Assembly: GCA_904419315.1 (NCBI GenBank)
Contig: CAJFQY010000005.1
Location: forward strand, 1-64,000
Length of the DNA stretch: 64,000 bases
Source: Zongyangia gallinarum
GTDB taxonomy: Bacteria > Bacillota > Clostridia > Oscillospirales > Ruminococcaceae
Reading direction: 5' to 3'
Part shown: positions 9,164-18,634 of the stretch, piece after piece
Position numbering within the stretch: position 1 is the first letter of the stretch
Layout: every line of letters begins with the position of its first letter
Program-made: the position numbers and the translations under genes
Notes under the pieces: generated by a model
The model's input: the letters and a program-made list of their open reading frames with translations, nothing else
Told to the model about the DNA's origin: nothing
Database searches by the model: none

Positions 9164-9240
9164 GCACTTTTTTGAATAAAAATATTTTCCACAGGAAAGG
9201 GCAAAATAAATGTTAGGTTATTTTCAAAGGAGGATCTTTC

Positions 9241-10845
9241 ATGTGGAAAAGAGTAGTGGGAATTCTCTCTGTCATGGTGCTGATCTTCAGTCTCATTTTC
9301 TTTCGTGTGTTTTCTCTTTCAGTGCAGGATACGCTGGCCATGGCGGCTGACAATCAGAGCTCCTACCGAATGGATGTAACCACAGCCCGGGGAATGTTCT
9401 ATGACATCAACATGGAGCCATTAGTCAACACGGCGGTAGATCATATTGCTGCGGTCATCCCGACGCCGGAGTCGATTACCGCTCTGACAAGCCTTCTCAG
9501 AGGGGAAAAGCGAGATTATGTCGTGGAAAAAAGTGAGGATTACAAGCCATTTACGGTCAACCTAGGATCGTTGGATATCAACAACGAGAATATTACTTTA
9601 TTTGACCAACCCAACCGCTATGGCTCCGAACACTTATGCCAACATGTCATTGGTTATCTGGATGCTGAAGGCCACGGCGTAGACGGATTGGAACGGGTCT
9701 TTGACGATGTTTTAAGCGAGAGCACCAAGAGAGTGTCTGTACGGTATCAGGTGAATGCGCTAGGGCAGGCATTGACAGGCGGTCAGCTAGAGGTCATTGA
9801 AGAAGGCAACAACCAAAAGGGAGTAGTTCTCACCATAGACAAGGATATCCAGCGCATTGCAGAGACAGCAGCCCGAAAGGGTATTGAAAAAGGCGCTGTG
9901 GTGGTGATGGATACAGCCACTGGGGAGATCAAAGCGCTGGTCAGTGTTCCGGATTATGATCCAGAGGATGTGGGGGCCTCTCTCGACAATGAAAAAGGGC
10001 CGCTTATCAACCGAACCATGACCCCCTACAATGTTGGTTCAACCTTTAAGCTGCTGGTTTGTGCCGCAGCGCTTGAGCAGGGCATTTCTCCCGATACCAC
10101 CTATGAATGCCAGGGAGCAATCGATATTCAGGGACAGATTTTCCACTGCCATGATCTGTCTGGACATGGCTACTCTGACATGAACCGGGCGGTGGAAGTT
10201 TCCTGTAATCCCTACTTTATCCAATTGGCGCTCCAGGTAGGATATGATGACATCGGTAAAATGGCCGATGCCATTGGTTTCGGCAAGGAGGATATCCTTT
10301 ACACTGATTATGCATCAGCGGCTGGGCATATGACCACCAAAGAGGAGATACTCAATGACGCTACCCTAGCGAATCTGGGATTTGGCCAGGGTACCCTGAT
10401 GGCTACGCCCATACAGATTGCAAAGCTCATCAGCACCATTGCCAACGGCGGCTATGCAGTGACGCCAAGCCTCATTAAAGGCATTACAGATGATCAGGGG
10501 GGGGAGTTGGTAGAGACCATTGACATTCTGGAGCCTACCCCGGTTATGAGCAAGAAAACAGCAGGGATTGTACAAAATTTTATGATCAATGTAATAGACA
10601 ACGGAAGTGGGAAGAAGGCAAAGCCGAAGCATTGTGTGGCGGGAGGTAAAACGGCATCCGCCCAGACTGGGATGTTTAAAGATGGAGAAGAACTCATCCA
10701 CGCTTGGTTTTCCGGATTTTGTGATGTGGGTGAACATCGATATGCTATTGTAGTGCTTTGTGAGGAAAAGGAATCTGGTGGGGATTATGCGGCGCCAGTC
10801 TTTAAAGAAATTGTGGATTCTATGGAAATAAACCAAAAAGGATAA
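9241..10845 (+). CDS. Class B penicillin-binding protein (transpeptidase)
   Basis: Peptidoglycan D,D-transpeptidase of 534 aa. One N-terminal membrane helix (residues about 5-27) anchors it, followed by a dimerisation-type domain (about 40-190) and the transpeptidase domain. The active-site set is visible: SxxK as STFK (Ser267, Lys270), SxN as SCN (321-323), and the third motif as KTAS (470-473) rather than the usual KTG. No PASTA domain follows. It resembles the FtsI/SpoVD/PBP2 group, but which role (division, elongation or spore cortex) cannot be decided. The gene stands alone, with AGGAGG before the ATG. Confidence 0.88.
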   Translation: MWKRVVGILSVMVLIFSLIFFRVFSLSVQDTLAMAADNQSSYRMDVTTARGMFYDINMEPLVNTAVDHIAAVIPTPESITALTSLLRGEKRDYVVEKSEDYKPFTVNLGSLDINNENITLFDQPNRYGSEHLCQHVIGYLDAEGHGVDGLERVFDDVLSESTKRVSVRYQVNALGQALTGGQLEVIEEGNNQKGVVLTIDKDIQRIAETAARKGIEKGAVVVMDTATGEIKALVSVPDYDPEDVGASLDNEKGPLINRTMTPYNVGSTFKLLVCAAALEQGISPDTTYECQGAIDIQGQIFHCHDLSGHGYSDMNRAVEVSCNPYFIQLALQVGYDDIGKMADAIGFGKEDILYTDYASAAGHMTTKEEILNDATLANLGFGQGTLMATPIQIAKLISTIANGGYAVTPSLIKGITDDQGGELVETIDILEPTPVMSKKTAGIVQNFMINVIDNGSGKKAKPKHCVAGGKTASAQTGMFKDGEELIHAWFSGFCDVGEHRYAIVVLCEEKESGGDYAAPVFKEIVDSMEINQKG

Positions 10846-10902
10846 TCAATTTTGTTATCTTCGCTACAATTCCAGCCCATTTTCGAAAATAGACAATTTT
10901 GC

Positions 10903-10931
10903 TTGAATTTATGTGTAAAATATAGTATAAT
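10903..10931 (+). promoter_or_regulatory. Promoter of the DegV-family gene
   Basis: TTGAAT (10903-10908) and a perfect TATAAT (10926-10931) are separated by 17 bases, 41 bases before the start codon. A housekeeping sigma-A promoter is inferred. Confidence 0.75.
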
Positions 10932-10972
10932 TTCAACATATTGACTATGTTTTATGAAACGAGGTGGGGATA

Positions 10973-11848
10973 ATGCCAGATACGAAAGGGTATCTCATTA
11001 CAACAGATAACAATGCGGATCTTCCAGGCTGGTATATTGAAGAAAATCATTTAGGGGTAACTTATTTTACCTATGCGCTCGATGATATTTCGTACCGTGG
11101 TGATGATCCCACAATGGGTATTCACGATTTCTATGACAAAATGCGCAGCGGCTCTCTGGCGAAAACCCAACAGATTAATCCAGATCAAGCCATGGATTTC
11201 TTTCGCAAATATGTGAAAGAAGGCTATGACCTGGTGCATATTTGTTTCTCTTCCGGTCTGAGCGGCACATTTAACAACATGTGTATCGCCAGGGATGACC
11301 TTCTGGAAGAGTTCCCGGATCGCAGAATTGTGGTAGTGGATTCCCTTTGTGCCTCAATGGGCCAGGGGCTTCTGGTTCATAAGGCGCTTCAGCTTCAAAA
11401 AGAGGGAAAAAGCCTAGATGAAGTGGTGGCCTGGCTAGAGGAAAACAAGCTTCACCTGTGCCACAATTTTACGGTGGAAGATTTGAAATATCTCCATCGG
11501 GGCGGACGAATCTCCAAGACCACCGCAGTTGTGGGAACGGTGTTGGGAATTAAGCCGGTTCTGCATGTAGACAATGCGGGAAAGCTGGTCGCCGAAGGAA
11601 AAATTCGAGGCCGTAAGCAGTCTTTGATCGCTTTGGTTGACAACATGGAGAAGAAATTAGGCAATTATCAAAATGATGTGGTCTTTATTTCCCATGGCGA
11701 CAGTGAAGAAGACGCCCTCTTTGTCAAAGAACTGGTGCAAAAAAGATTCGGCATCAATGAGTTTATCCTGGGGAATATTAGCCCCATCATCGGCGCTCAT
11801 TCAGGGCCTGGAACGGTGGCACTTTTCTTTATGGGAGAAATCAGATAA
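10973..11848 (+). CDS. DegV family fatty-acid-binding protein
   Basis: A 291-aa DegV/FakB-type protein. Family members bind a fatty acid between two domains and present it to a FakA kinase for phospholipid synthesis. The conserved features are ITTDNNADLP near the N-terminus, HICFSSGLSGTFNN (lipid carboxylate-binding Ser), VVDSLCASMGQG, LKYLHRGGRISK and IGAHSGPGTVALFF at the C-terminus. ATG 10973 has GAGGTGG five bases upstream. No fakA-like gene is adjacent, so the partner kinase would be encoded elsewhere. Confidence 0.92.
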   Translation: MPDTKGYLITTDNNADLPGWYIEENHLGVTYFTYALDDISYRGDDPTMGIHDFYDKMRSGSLAKTQQINPDQAMDFFRKYVKEGYDLVHICFSSGLSGTFNNMCIARDDLLEEFPDRRIVVVDSLCASMGQGLLVHKALQLQKEGKSLDEVVAWLEENKLHLCHNFTVEDLKYLHRGGRISKTTAVVGTVLGIKPVLHVDNAGKLVAEGKIRGRKQSLIALVDNMEKKLGNYQNDVVFISHGDSEEDALFVKELVQKRFGINEFILGNISPIIGAHSGPGTVALFFMGEIR

Positions 11849-11862
11849 AAAGAATGGATCAA

Positions 11863-11890
11863 AAGCGGCTGTTTTTGCAGCCGCTTCCTT
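11863..11890 (+). terminator. Rho-independent terminator
   Basis: AAGCGGCTG (11863-11871) pairs with CAGCCGCTT (11878-11886) across a loop of T residues and C; a T-rich stretch (CCTTTTGTTTT) follows. It ends the DegV gene. Confidence 0.75.
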
Positions 11891-12075
11891 TTGTTTTGAT
11901 GAGGAAAAGAGAGCGCCTTTCAGATGGTATTCCCAAAGTGATTCTGTGTGCCCATTGGTGTCTGGCGGATACAGTATTTTATTGTGTCTAAAATCAAGGG
12001 ATACCGCGACTTCAATTGACCACAATTTAGGGATGGGATATAATAACCACAGATAAAAAATCGGGAGTAGAAACC

Positions 12076-13854
12076 ATGACAATTCTCACAGCAGAACATA
12101 TTGAAAAAAGTTATAGCGAAAGGCCCCTTCTCCACGACGTTTCCTTTGGTGTAGAGGAAGGGGAGAAAATCGGCATCATTGGTGTCAACGGCACTGGTAA
12201 GTCTACCCTACTAAAGATAATTGCAGGGGTAGAGGAACCCGACCAGGGCTTTGTGACAAAAGCCGGAGGTATCCAGGTGGGGTATCTGCCGCAGAATCCG
12301 GAGTTTCCGGAGGGGACGACTGTTTTACAGCAGGTGAAAGCGGGAGCGGCGCTGACGCAGCAGGAATCCCAGGAATATGAATATAAGGCAATTTTGAAGA
12401 AGCTGGGCATCGATGATTTCGATGCGCCGATTAACACCCTGTCTGGCGGTCAAAAGAAGAGGGTGGCTATGGCTGCGGCGCTGGCCAGCCAGTCCCAATT
12501 GCTGATTTTAGACGAGCCTACCAACCATATTGATAGCAGCATGGTCCAATGGTTGGAAGATTATCTTGCCCGTTACAAGGGAGCTCTGCTTATGGTCACC
12601 CATGACAGGTATTTTCTCGATAGGGTGACGACCAGACTGTTGGAAATCGATAGGGGACAGCTCTACCAGTACGAGGGCAATTATGCCCGCTATCTGGAGC
12701 TGAAATCCCAGCGAGAAGAAATGGCACAGGCAACGGAGAGAAAAAGACAGAGCCTGTTAAAAAAGGAACTTGCGTGGATACAGCGGGGGGCAAGGGCTCG
12801 TGGAACCAAGGCCCAATTCCGGGTGGACCGATTTCATGAACTGAGCCAGCAACAGGTGGATTTAGAGAGGCAGACGATGGAGATGTCATCGGTCAGCAGC
12901 CGTCTAGGAAAAAAGATCATTGAGATTTCCGGTATCACCAAGACGATGGGAGGGAGGACTCTCTTCCAAGATTTTTCCTATCAGCTTCTACGGGACGACC
13001 GTATCGGCGTCATCGGACCCAATGGGTGTGGAAAATCCACACTGCTCAAGGTGATGGTGGGCCTATTACAGCCGGATAGCGGCCGGGTGGAGATCGGAGA
13101 AACGGTCAAGATCGGATATTTCTCACAGGAATGTGAGGAGATGGATCTTTCCCTGCGGGCCATCGATTATATCCGCCAGTTTGGAGAGCGGGTGAAGACG
13201 GTGGAAGGGGATCTTTCCGCCAGCCAGATGATGGAGCGCTTTTTGTTTGACTCCACATTGCAGTACACAACAATCGGGCGCCTTTCCGGTGGTGAAAGGA
13301 GAAGACTATACCTTCTAGGAATCCTGATTACAGCGCCCAATGTTTTGCTGTTGGATGAACCGACCAATGACCTGGATATCCAGACGCTCTCTATACTGGA
13401 AGACTATCTGGAAGGATTTCAGGGAGCGGTACTCACTGTATCTCATGACCGATATTTCTTGGATAAGGTGTGCGATCATATTTTCGCCTTTGAAGATGGG
13501 AAAATTCAGAGATACCTGGGGGGCTATACCGATTACCAGCAGACGCACCAGGAGGTCTTGAAAACCCGGGAAAAGCCCATGGAGAAAGAACCGGGTACAG
13601 GGAAAAAGGTCAAGACAGAAAAGCTGAAATTCACCTATAAGGAACAGAAGGAATACGACACCATTGATGGGGAGATTGCGGCGTTAGAACAGCAGATCTC
13701 TGAAGTGGAGCAGGCGCTGGGAAAGCAGACCAGTGATTTTACCCGGCTACAGGAGCTTTTAGAGCAAAAGGAGAAACTTAGTCAAACACTATCGGAAAAA
13801 ATGGAGCGATGGGTCTATCTGCAGGAGCTGGCGGAGAAGATTTCAGCCCAGTAG
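12076..13854 (+). CDS. ABC-F family ATPase, Uup-like
   Basis: A soluble tandem ABC ATPase of 592 aa with no membrane segment, typical of ribosome-associated ABC-F proteins. NBD1 has GVNGTGKSTLL and LSGGQKKRVAMAA with LLILDEPTNHID. The linker is rich in R, K and E (about residues 215-270). NBD2 has GPNGCGKSTLL and LSGGERRRLYLLG with LLDEPTNDLD. A C-terminal coiled coil of about 75 residues, starting at KLKFTYKEQKEYDTI, is the Uup-type extension implicated in DNA or ribosome binding. Both ATP sites look intact, so it is likely active. Antibiotic resistance by ribosome protection is possible but not supported here. Confidence 0.88.
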   Translation: MTILTAEHIEKSYSERPLLHDVSFGVEEGEKIGIIGVNGTGKSTLLKIIAGVEEPDQGFVTKAGGIQVGYLPQNPEFPEGTTVLQQVKAGAALTQQESQEYEYKAILKKLGIDDFDAPINTLSGGQKKRVAMAAALASQSQLLILDEPTNHIDSSMVQWLEDYLARYKGALLMVTHDRYFLDRVTTRLLEIDRGQLYQYEGNYARYLELKSQREEMAQATERKRQSLLKKELAWIQRGARARGTKAQFRVDRFHELSQQQVDLERQTMEMSSVSSRLGKKIIEISGITKTMGGRTLFQDFSYQLLRDDRIGVIGPNGCGKSTLLKVMVGLLQPDSGRVEIGETVKIGYFSQECEEMDLSLRAIDYIRQFGERVKTVEGDLSASQMMERFLFDSTLQYTTIGRLSGGERRRLYLLGILITAPNVLLLDEPTNDLDIQTLSILEDYLEGFQGAVLTVSHDRYFLDKVCDHIFAFEDGKIQRYLGGYTDYQQTHQEVLKTREKPMEKEPGTGKKVKTEKLKFTYKEQKEYDTIDGEIAALEQQISEVEQALGKQTSDFTRLQELLEQKEKLSQTLSEKMERWVYLQELAEKISAQ

Positions 13855-14038
13855 AAGGTAAGGACGGTATTGATAGAGAAAAAATAGAATATGAAATTCA
13901 TGTAAAATTAAGACTTCCTTAAGATAAAGTAAGAGAATCTTCATTGTTTTTATCGAAATGATGTCCTATGATGAAAAATAAGGAAACCAAAAGAACCCTC
14001 CATAGAAAACTGATGAGGGTGGAGAGGGGACATCTGAA

Positions 14039-15298
14039 ATGCTTGCAGTTATCCGTGGTGTCAACCTGGCACTTTGTATTTTTTTCACTGTTTGTTACTC
14101 GTATCAAATCTTATATGCTATTTTGGGTATTTTTCTTCGACCCAAGAAATATCAGGCAAAGAAGGATCACCGTTTTGCCGTGGTGATTCCAGCCCGCAAT
14201 GAGCGTTCGGTTATACCTGCGTTGATTGCCAGTATCAAGAAACAAAATTATCCTCAAAAGCTGATCGATATCTTTGTCATTGCAGATAACTGTACAGATG
14301 ACACAGCGCAGGTGGCCCGTCAGTCCGGGGCAAAGGTCTATGAGCGGTTTAACCGCCAGTTGGTAGGTAAGGGCTATGCTCTGGACTACCTTTTTCACCG
14401 AATGAAAGATGACGGGCTTTGTGATCAATATGAGGGATTTTTCATCTTTGATGCAGACAATCTTCTGGATGAAAACTATATCCGGGAGATGAACAAGGTA
14501 TTTGACAATGGATATAAAGTGATTACCAGCTATCGCAACTCCAAAAACTATGACTCTAACTGGATTTCCGCCGGATATTCCCTATGGTTTTTGCGGGAGG
14601 CAAAATACCTAAACCATGTGCGGATGCGTCTGCATACCAGTTGCGCAATTTCGGGTACAGGCTTTCTTGTACACCGTGAGATTATCGAAAAAAACAATGG
14701 CTGGAAGCACTACCTGCTCACCGAAGATATTGAGTTTACAGTGGACAGTGTGCTGCATGGAGAGAAAATCGGATATTGTGCCAATGCCAAGCTGTTTGAC
14801 GAGCAGCCCATCTCTTTTCGCCAGTCCTGGAACCAACGGCTGCGTTGGACCAAAGGCAACTACCAGGTCTTTGGCCGGTATGGAAGGAAGCTAGCGGTGG
14901 GAGCTTTGGCGAAGAGAAGTTTTTCCTGCTATGATATGATGATGAATGTCTCTCCTGCTATGTTTGTCACCTTTGCCAGTATCCTGTTTAACGGCATTTT
15001 CTGTATGGTCGGTATCTTTAATATCAATGTTACCCCCCAAATCATTCCGGCTACCCTGATTTCCATCCTGGGTTCCTGCCTGAACCTTTATCTGATTGCC
15101 TTTCTTATGGGAACATTGACCACGCTTACCGAGTGGAAAGAAATTCATGCCCACCCAGTAAAGAAAATCCTATATCTTTTTACCTTCCCAATTTTCATGA
15201 TGACCTACATCCCCATTGCGGTTTGTGCCCTGTTTCAAAAGATTACTTGGAAACCCATCGAGCATACAGTTGTTAAGTCCATCGAGGATTTTCAGTAA
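14039..15298 (+). CDS. Membrane glycosyltransferase, family 2
   Basis: A processive-type GT2 enzyme of 419 aa. One N-terminal membrane helix (about 8-30) is followed by the GT-A domain: VVIPARNE at about 50, DADN as the metal-binding DxD in FFIFDADNLLDE, and LTEDIEF with QRLRW as the Q-x-x-R-W motif of hyaluronan/cellulose-synthase-like enzymes. At least three membrane helices lie after residue 295. It would extend a cell-surface polysaccharide from a nucleotide sugar, but the sugar is unknown. GGAGAGGGG lies 8 bases before the ATG. The gene is monocistronic with its own terminator. Confidence 0.88.
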   Translation: MLAVIRGVNLALCIFFTVCYSYQILYAILGIFLRPKKYQAKKDHRFAVVIPARNERSVIPALIASIKKQNYPQKLIDIFVIADNCTDDTAQVARQSGAKVYERFNRQLVGKGYALDYLFHRMKDDGLCDQYEGFFIFDADNLLDENYIREMNKVFDNGYKVITSYRNSKNYDSNWISAGYSLWFLREAKYLNHVRMRLHTSCAISGTGFLVHREIIEKNNGWKHYLLTEDIEFTVDSVLHGEKIGYCANAKLFDEQPISFRQSWNQRLRWTKGNYQVFGRYGRKLAVGALAKRSFSCYDMMMNVSPAMFVTFASILFNGIFCMVGIFNINVTPQIIPATLISILGSCLNLYLIAFLMGTLTTLTEWKEIHAHPVKKILYLFTFPIFMMTYIPIAVCALFQKITWKPIEHTVVKSIEDFQ

Positions 15299-15310
15299 GA
15301 TAATACCCGG

Positions 15311-15343
15311 AAAACACCCGCTTCCCGTTAAGCGGGTGTTTTT
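15311..15343 (+). terminator. Rho-independent terminator
   Basis: AAAACACCCGCTT (15311-15323) pairs with AAGCGGGTGTTTT (15330-15342) and T residues follow. It ends the glycosyltransferase gene. Confidence 0.95.
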
Positions 15344-15483
15344 GCGTTCATTTCTACAGGAATTATATCCAAATAGAAGATTTGTTTTTTGTGTAAAATG
15401 TGGTATACTTAATATATTCTTTGATAAGTTAGCATCCATATATAGATGTGGAATATTTGGTATGAGAAAGATAGGTAACCATA

Positions 15484-16899
15484 TTGACTAGTTTTAAACA
15501 ATTGCATTTACTTCCTCCGCTGTTGCGGGCGATCAAGGAGGAGGGCTATCAAATCCCCACGCCAATCCAGTCTCAGGCAATCCCTAGTGCCCTGGAAGGG
15601 CGGGATATTCTAGGCTGCGCGCAGACCGGGACCGGGAAGACGGCGGCGTTCGCTCTACCTATTTTGCAGAGATTGGAGCATTACCAAAGGGATGGGGGAA
15701 AGCGGCCGATTCGAGGGTTGATTTTGACGCCGACCAGGGAATTGGCTTTGCAGATTGAGGAGAGTTTTGGCGCCTATGGCCGGCATATGAACCTGCGTCA
15801 TGCTGTAGTATTTGGAGGAGTATCCCAGGCGCCGCAGGTGGAAGCGCTGCGCAGGGGCGTGGATATTCTGGTAGCCACGCCTGGACGTCTGTGGGACCTC
15901 ATGAACCAAGGGTATATCCGGTTAGATAGGGTGGAGATTTTTGTACTGGATGAAGCTGACCGCATGTTGGATATGGGATTTGTCAACGATGTCAAGCGGA
16001 TTGTGGCAAAACTTCCCCAGAAGAAGCAGACCCTGTTCTTCTCGGCGACTATGCCGCCAGAGATTATGGAACTGGTCGATTCTTTACTCAGGGATCCGAT
16101 GAAGGTCGAAGTGACGCCTCAATCTTCTACAGTGGATCTGATTGACCAGTCAGTTTACTTTGTGGATAGGAAGAACAAACGCCGGCTGCTGGTTCACCTA
16201 TTGCAAAGACCTGAAGTGACCTCCGCGCTGGTATTTACCCGGACCAAACATGGCGCCGACCGGGTTACCAGAGAATTGGGGAGGGCGGATATCAAGGCCC
16301 AGGCCATCCACGGCGATAAGTCTCAGAATGCCAGACAGCGGGCTCTGCAAAACTTTAAAAACGGCCGCATTCAAGTGCTGGTTGCCACCGATATTGCCGC
16401 GCGCGGCATCGACGTAGAAGAGATTTCCCATGTTTTTAACTATGACCTGCCCAATATTCCGGAGACTTATGTCCATAGGATCGGCCGGACCGGCCGGGCA
16501 GGGACGCGGGGAACGGCTATCTCCTTTTGTGATGGGGAGGAAAAGGCTTATCTTGCGGACATTGAAAAGATCATTGGTAAGCAGGTGCCAGTAGCAGAAG
16601 AGCATCCCTATCCTATGCAGATTTTGGGAGCGCCTCAGCACCAGCAGGCAGAAAAGAAAGAGCCACGGGGAAAAGAAAGTTCATCCCATAAAAAGAGACC
16701 TTCTGAAAATAGAAATCATACCAAGCAAAAGAAGGCTGCTCTGCCACAGGAAGCAAAGAAGCCGGGAAGCTCTGAGCAGAAATCACAGCATCCCCATCGC
16801 AGTAAACAAAGAGAACGGCGAAATAATCGAATTCCGAAGAATTTCGTTGCGGGCATCACCACCCGCCCCAATCCTTGGGGCGATATTTTTTCAAAATAA
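15484..16899 (+). CDS. DEAD-box ATP-dependent RNA helicase
   Basis: A 471-aa RNA helicase of the RhlE/CshA type. The Q motif (GYQIPTPIQSQAI), motif I AQTGTGKT, motif II DEAD, motif III SAT and motif VI HRIGRTGR are all present in order. The last 90 residues are a low-complexity basic tail rich in K, R, Q and H, a common RNA-binding extension. TTG 15484 is the start, with AGGTAA five bases upstream. It probably acts in ribosome assembly or mRNA turnover under stress. The 3' end of the coding sequence contains a terminator hairpin. Confidence 0.9.
   Translation: MTSFKQLHLLPPLLRAIKEEGYQIPTPIQSQAIPSALEGRDILGCAQTGTGKTAAFALPILQRLEHYQRDGGKRPIRGLILTPTRELALQIEESFGAYGRHMNLRHAVVFGGVSQAPQVEALRRGVDILVATPGRLWDLMNQGYIRLDRVEIFVLDEADRMLDMGFVNDVKRIVAKLPQKKQTLFFSATMPPEIMELVDSLLRDPMKVEVTPQSSTVDLIDQSVYFVDRKNKRRLLVHLLQRPEVTSALVFTRTKHGADRVTRELGRADIKAQAIHGDKSQNARQRALQNFKNGRIQVLVATDIAARGIDVEEISHVFNYDLPNIPETYVHRIGRTGRAGTRGTAISFCDGEEKAYLADIEKIIGKQVPVAEEHPYPMQILGAPQHQQAEKKEPRGKESSSHKKRPSENRNHTKQKKAALPQEAKKPGSSEQKSQHPHRSKQRERRNNRIPKNFVAGITTRPNPWGDIFSK
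16864..16891 (+). terminator. Terminator embedded in the end of the helicase gene
   Basis: CGCCCCAA (16864-16871) pairs with TTGGGGCG (16875-16882), with a 3-nt loop and then ATATTTTTT. It lies inside the last codons of the DEAD-box gene (stop at 16897-16899) and just before the next ABC-F gene, so some transcripts would end before the stop codon unless ribosomes suppress it. Confidence 0.75.
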
Positions 16900-16920
16900 T
16901 ACAAGCAAAGGATGGTTCGA

Positions 16921-18504
16921 TTGATCACAGTAACCGACGTCGGCTTGCAATACGGCGGACAAAAGCTTTTTGACCATGTTAACCTAAAATTTACTCCAGG
17001 TAACTGCTATGGCGTTATCGGCGCCAACGGAGCAGGCAAGTCCACCTTTTTGAAGATCCTCTCAGGAGAGATTGAACCCAACAGCGGCAGTGTGGAAATC
17101 CCGGAAAACACCCGTATGTCAGTGCTCAAACAGGATCACTTTCAGTATGACAGCTTTCCGGTGATGGATACCGTCATCATGGGAAATCCCCGGCTCTATG
17201 AAATCATGAAAGAAAAAGAAGCCCTTTACATGAAGGAGGATTTTACAGAAGAGGACGGGGAAAAGGCTTCTGAGTTGGAAGGGGAATTCGCAGAAATGGG
17301 GGGCTGGGAAGCGGAAACGGAAGCCGCTCAGATCCTCCAGGGGCTGGGAATTTCCTCCGAAGAGCATACAGCTATGATGTCGAGCCTGAAAGACAGCCAA
17401 AAAGTTAAGGTGTTATTAGCCCAGGCGCTGTTTGGCCATCCAGAGATTATCCTGTTGGACGAGCCTACCAACCATTTAGACGTCAAATCCGTTAACTGGC
17501 TGGAGGATTTTTTGCTGGACTTTGTAGGCACAGTCATTGTAGTGTCCCATGACCGGCATTTTCTCAATACGGTATGTACACATATTGTGGATGTGGATTA
17601 CAACAAAATCAAAATGTATGTGGGCAACTATGATTTCTGGTATGAATCCAGTCGTCTGATTCAACAGATGATGCGGGATCAAAATAAGAAAAACGAGGAA
17701 AAAATCAAGGAGCTACAGAGCTTTATCCAGCGCTTTTCCGCCAACAAATCCAAATCAAGGCAGGCAACTTCCCGCAAAAAACTGTTGGATAAGCTGACGG
17801 TAGAGGAGTTGCCGGCTTCTTCCCGCCGGTACCCTTGGGTTTCCTTTCAGCCGGAGCGGGAGCTGGGAAAAGAGATCCTGGAGGTCAATGACCTTTCAAA
17901 AACCATTGACGGCGTCCAGGTGTTAAACCGGGTTTCCTTCCGGCTCAACCGCACTGATAAGGTGGCGTTTATCGGGGATGAACAGGCGGCTACCGCTTTG
18001 TTTAAAATCCTAACTGAAGAGATACAACCAGATGCAGGAAGCTTTAAGTGGGGGATTAGTACATCCCAGTCCTATTTCCCCAAGGATAATTCCGCCTTTT
18101 TTAACGACTGCGACCTCAATCTCATTGACTGGATGCGTCAATATTCCTCTGACGAACATGAAAGCTATGTCCGTGGATTTTTGGGCAGGATGCTTTTTTC
18201 AGGGGATGAGCCGCTTAAGCCCGCAAAGGTATTGTCGGGCGGGGAAAAGGTGCGTTGCATGCTGTCCCGTATGATGCTGTCCGGCGCTAATGTGTTGATT
18301 TTTGATCAGCCTACCAACCATCTGGATCTGGAATCCATTACGGCGCTGAACAATGGGATGATGGATTTTCCTGGAGTGATCTTATTTGCCTCCCACGATC
18401 ACCAGTTGATCCAGACAATCGCCAATCGAATTATTGAATTTACCCCCGACGGTATTATTGACCGTATGTCCACTTATGACGAATATCTGGAATATCGGGG
18501 CTGA
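16921..18504 (+). CDS. ABC-F family ATPase, YbiT-like, with degenerate second site
   Basis: A 527-aa soluble ABC-F protein. NBD1 keeps Walker A (GANGAGKST) and Walker B (ILLDEPTNHLD), but its signature reads SSLKDSQKVKVLLAQAL instead of LSGGQ. NBD2 lacks a normal Walker A (GDEQAATALFK, no GKS/T), keeps LSGGEKVRCML, and has FDQPTNHLD with Gln in place of the catalytic Glu. This site asymmetry suggests one ATP is held without fast hydrolysis. TTG 16921 is preferred because AAAGGA lies 8 bases upstream and family proteins begin MITV; ATG 16912 is the alternative. It probably acts on ribosomes. Confidence 0.85.
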   Translation: MITVTDVGLQYGGQKLFDHVNLKFTPGNCYGVIGANGAGKSTFLKILSGEIEPNSGSVEIPENTRMSVLKQDHFQYDSFPVMDTVIMGNPRLYEIMKEKEALYMKEDFTEEDGEKASELEGEFAEMGGWEAETEAAQILQGLGISSEEHTAMMSSLKDSQKVKVLLAQALFGHPEIILLDEPTNHLDVKSVNWLEDFLLDFVGTVIVVSHDRHFLNTVCTHIVDVDYNKIKMYVGNYDFWYESSRLIQQMMRDQNKKNEEKIKELQSFIQRFSANKSKSRQATSRKKLLDKLTVEELPASSRRYPWVSFQPERELGKEILEVNDLSKTIDGVQVLNRVSFRLNRTDKVAFIGDEQAATALFKILTEEIQPDAGSFKWGISTSQSYFPKDNSAFFNDCDLNLIDWMRQYSSDEHESYVRGFLGRMLFSGDEPLKPAKVLSGGEKVRCMLSRMMLSGANVLIFDQPTNHLDLESITALNNGMMDFPGVILFASHDHQLIQTIANRIIEFTPDGIIDRMSTYDEYLEYRG

Positions 18505-18515
18505 GTTTTGAGATG

Positions 18516-18542
18516 AAAAACCGCATTTATTGCGGTTTTTTT
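18516..18542 (+). terminator. Rho-independent terminator
   Basis: AAAAACCGCA (18516-18525) pairs with TGCGGTTTTT (18531-18540), continuing in T residues. It lies 12 bases after the ABC-F stop. Confidence 0.9.
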
Positions 18543-18634
18543 ACTTTTTACTCCCTCGTGTTGACTTTTTTCTAACTTCATATTATGCTAATAAAAGCGA
18601 CATAAATGATATATATATATATGGGGAGAATATC

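Noticed and set aside
18609..18622. (TA) dinucleotide run before the hydrolase gene
   Set aside because: Short simple repeat; no sign of a functional role beyond AT-rich promoter DNA.
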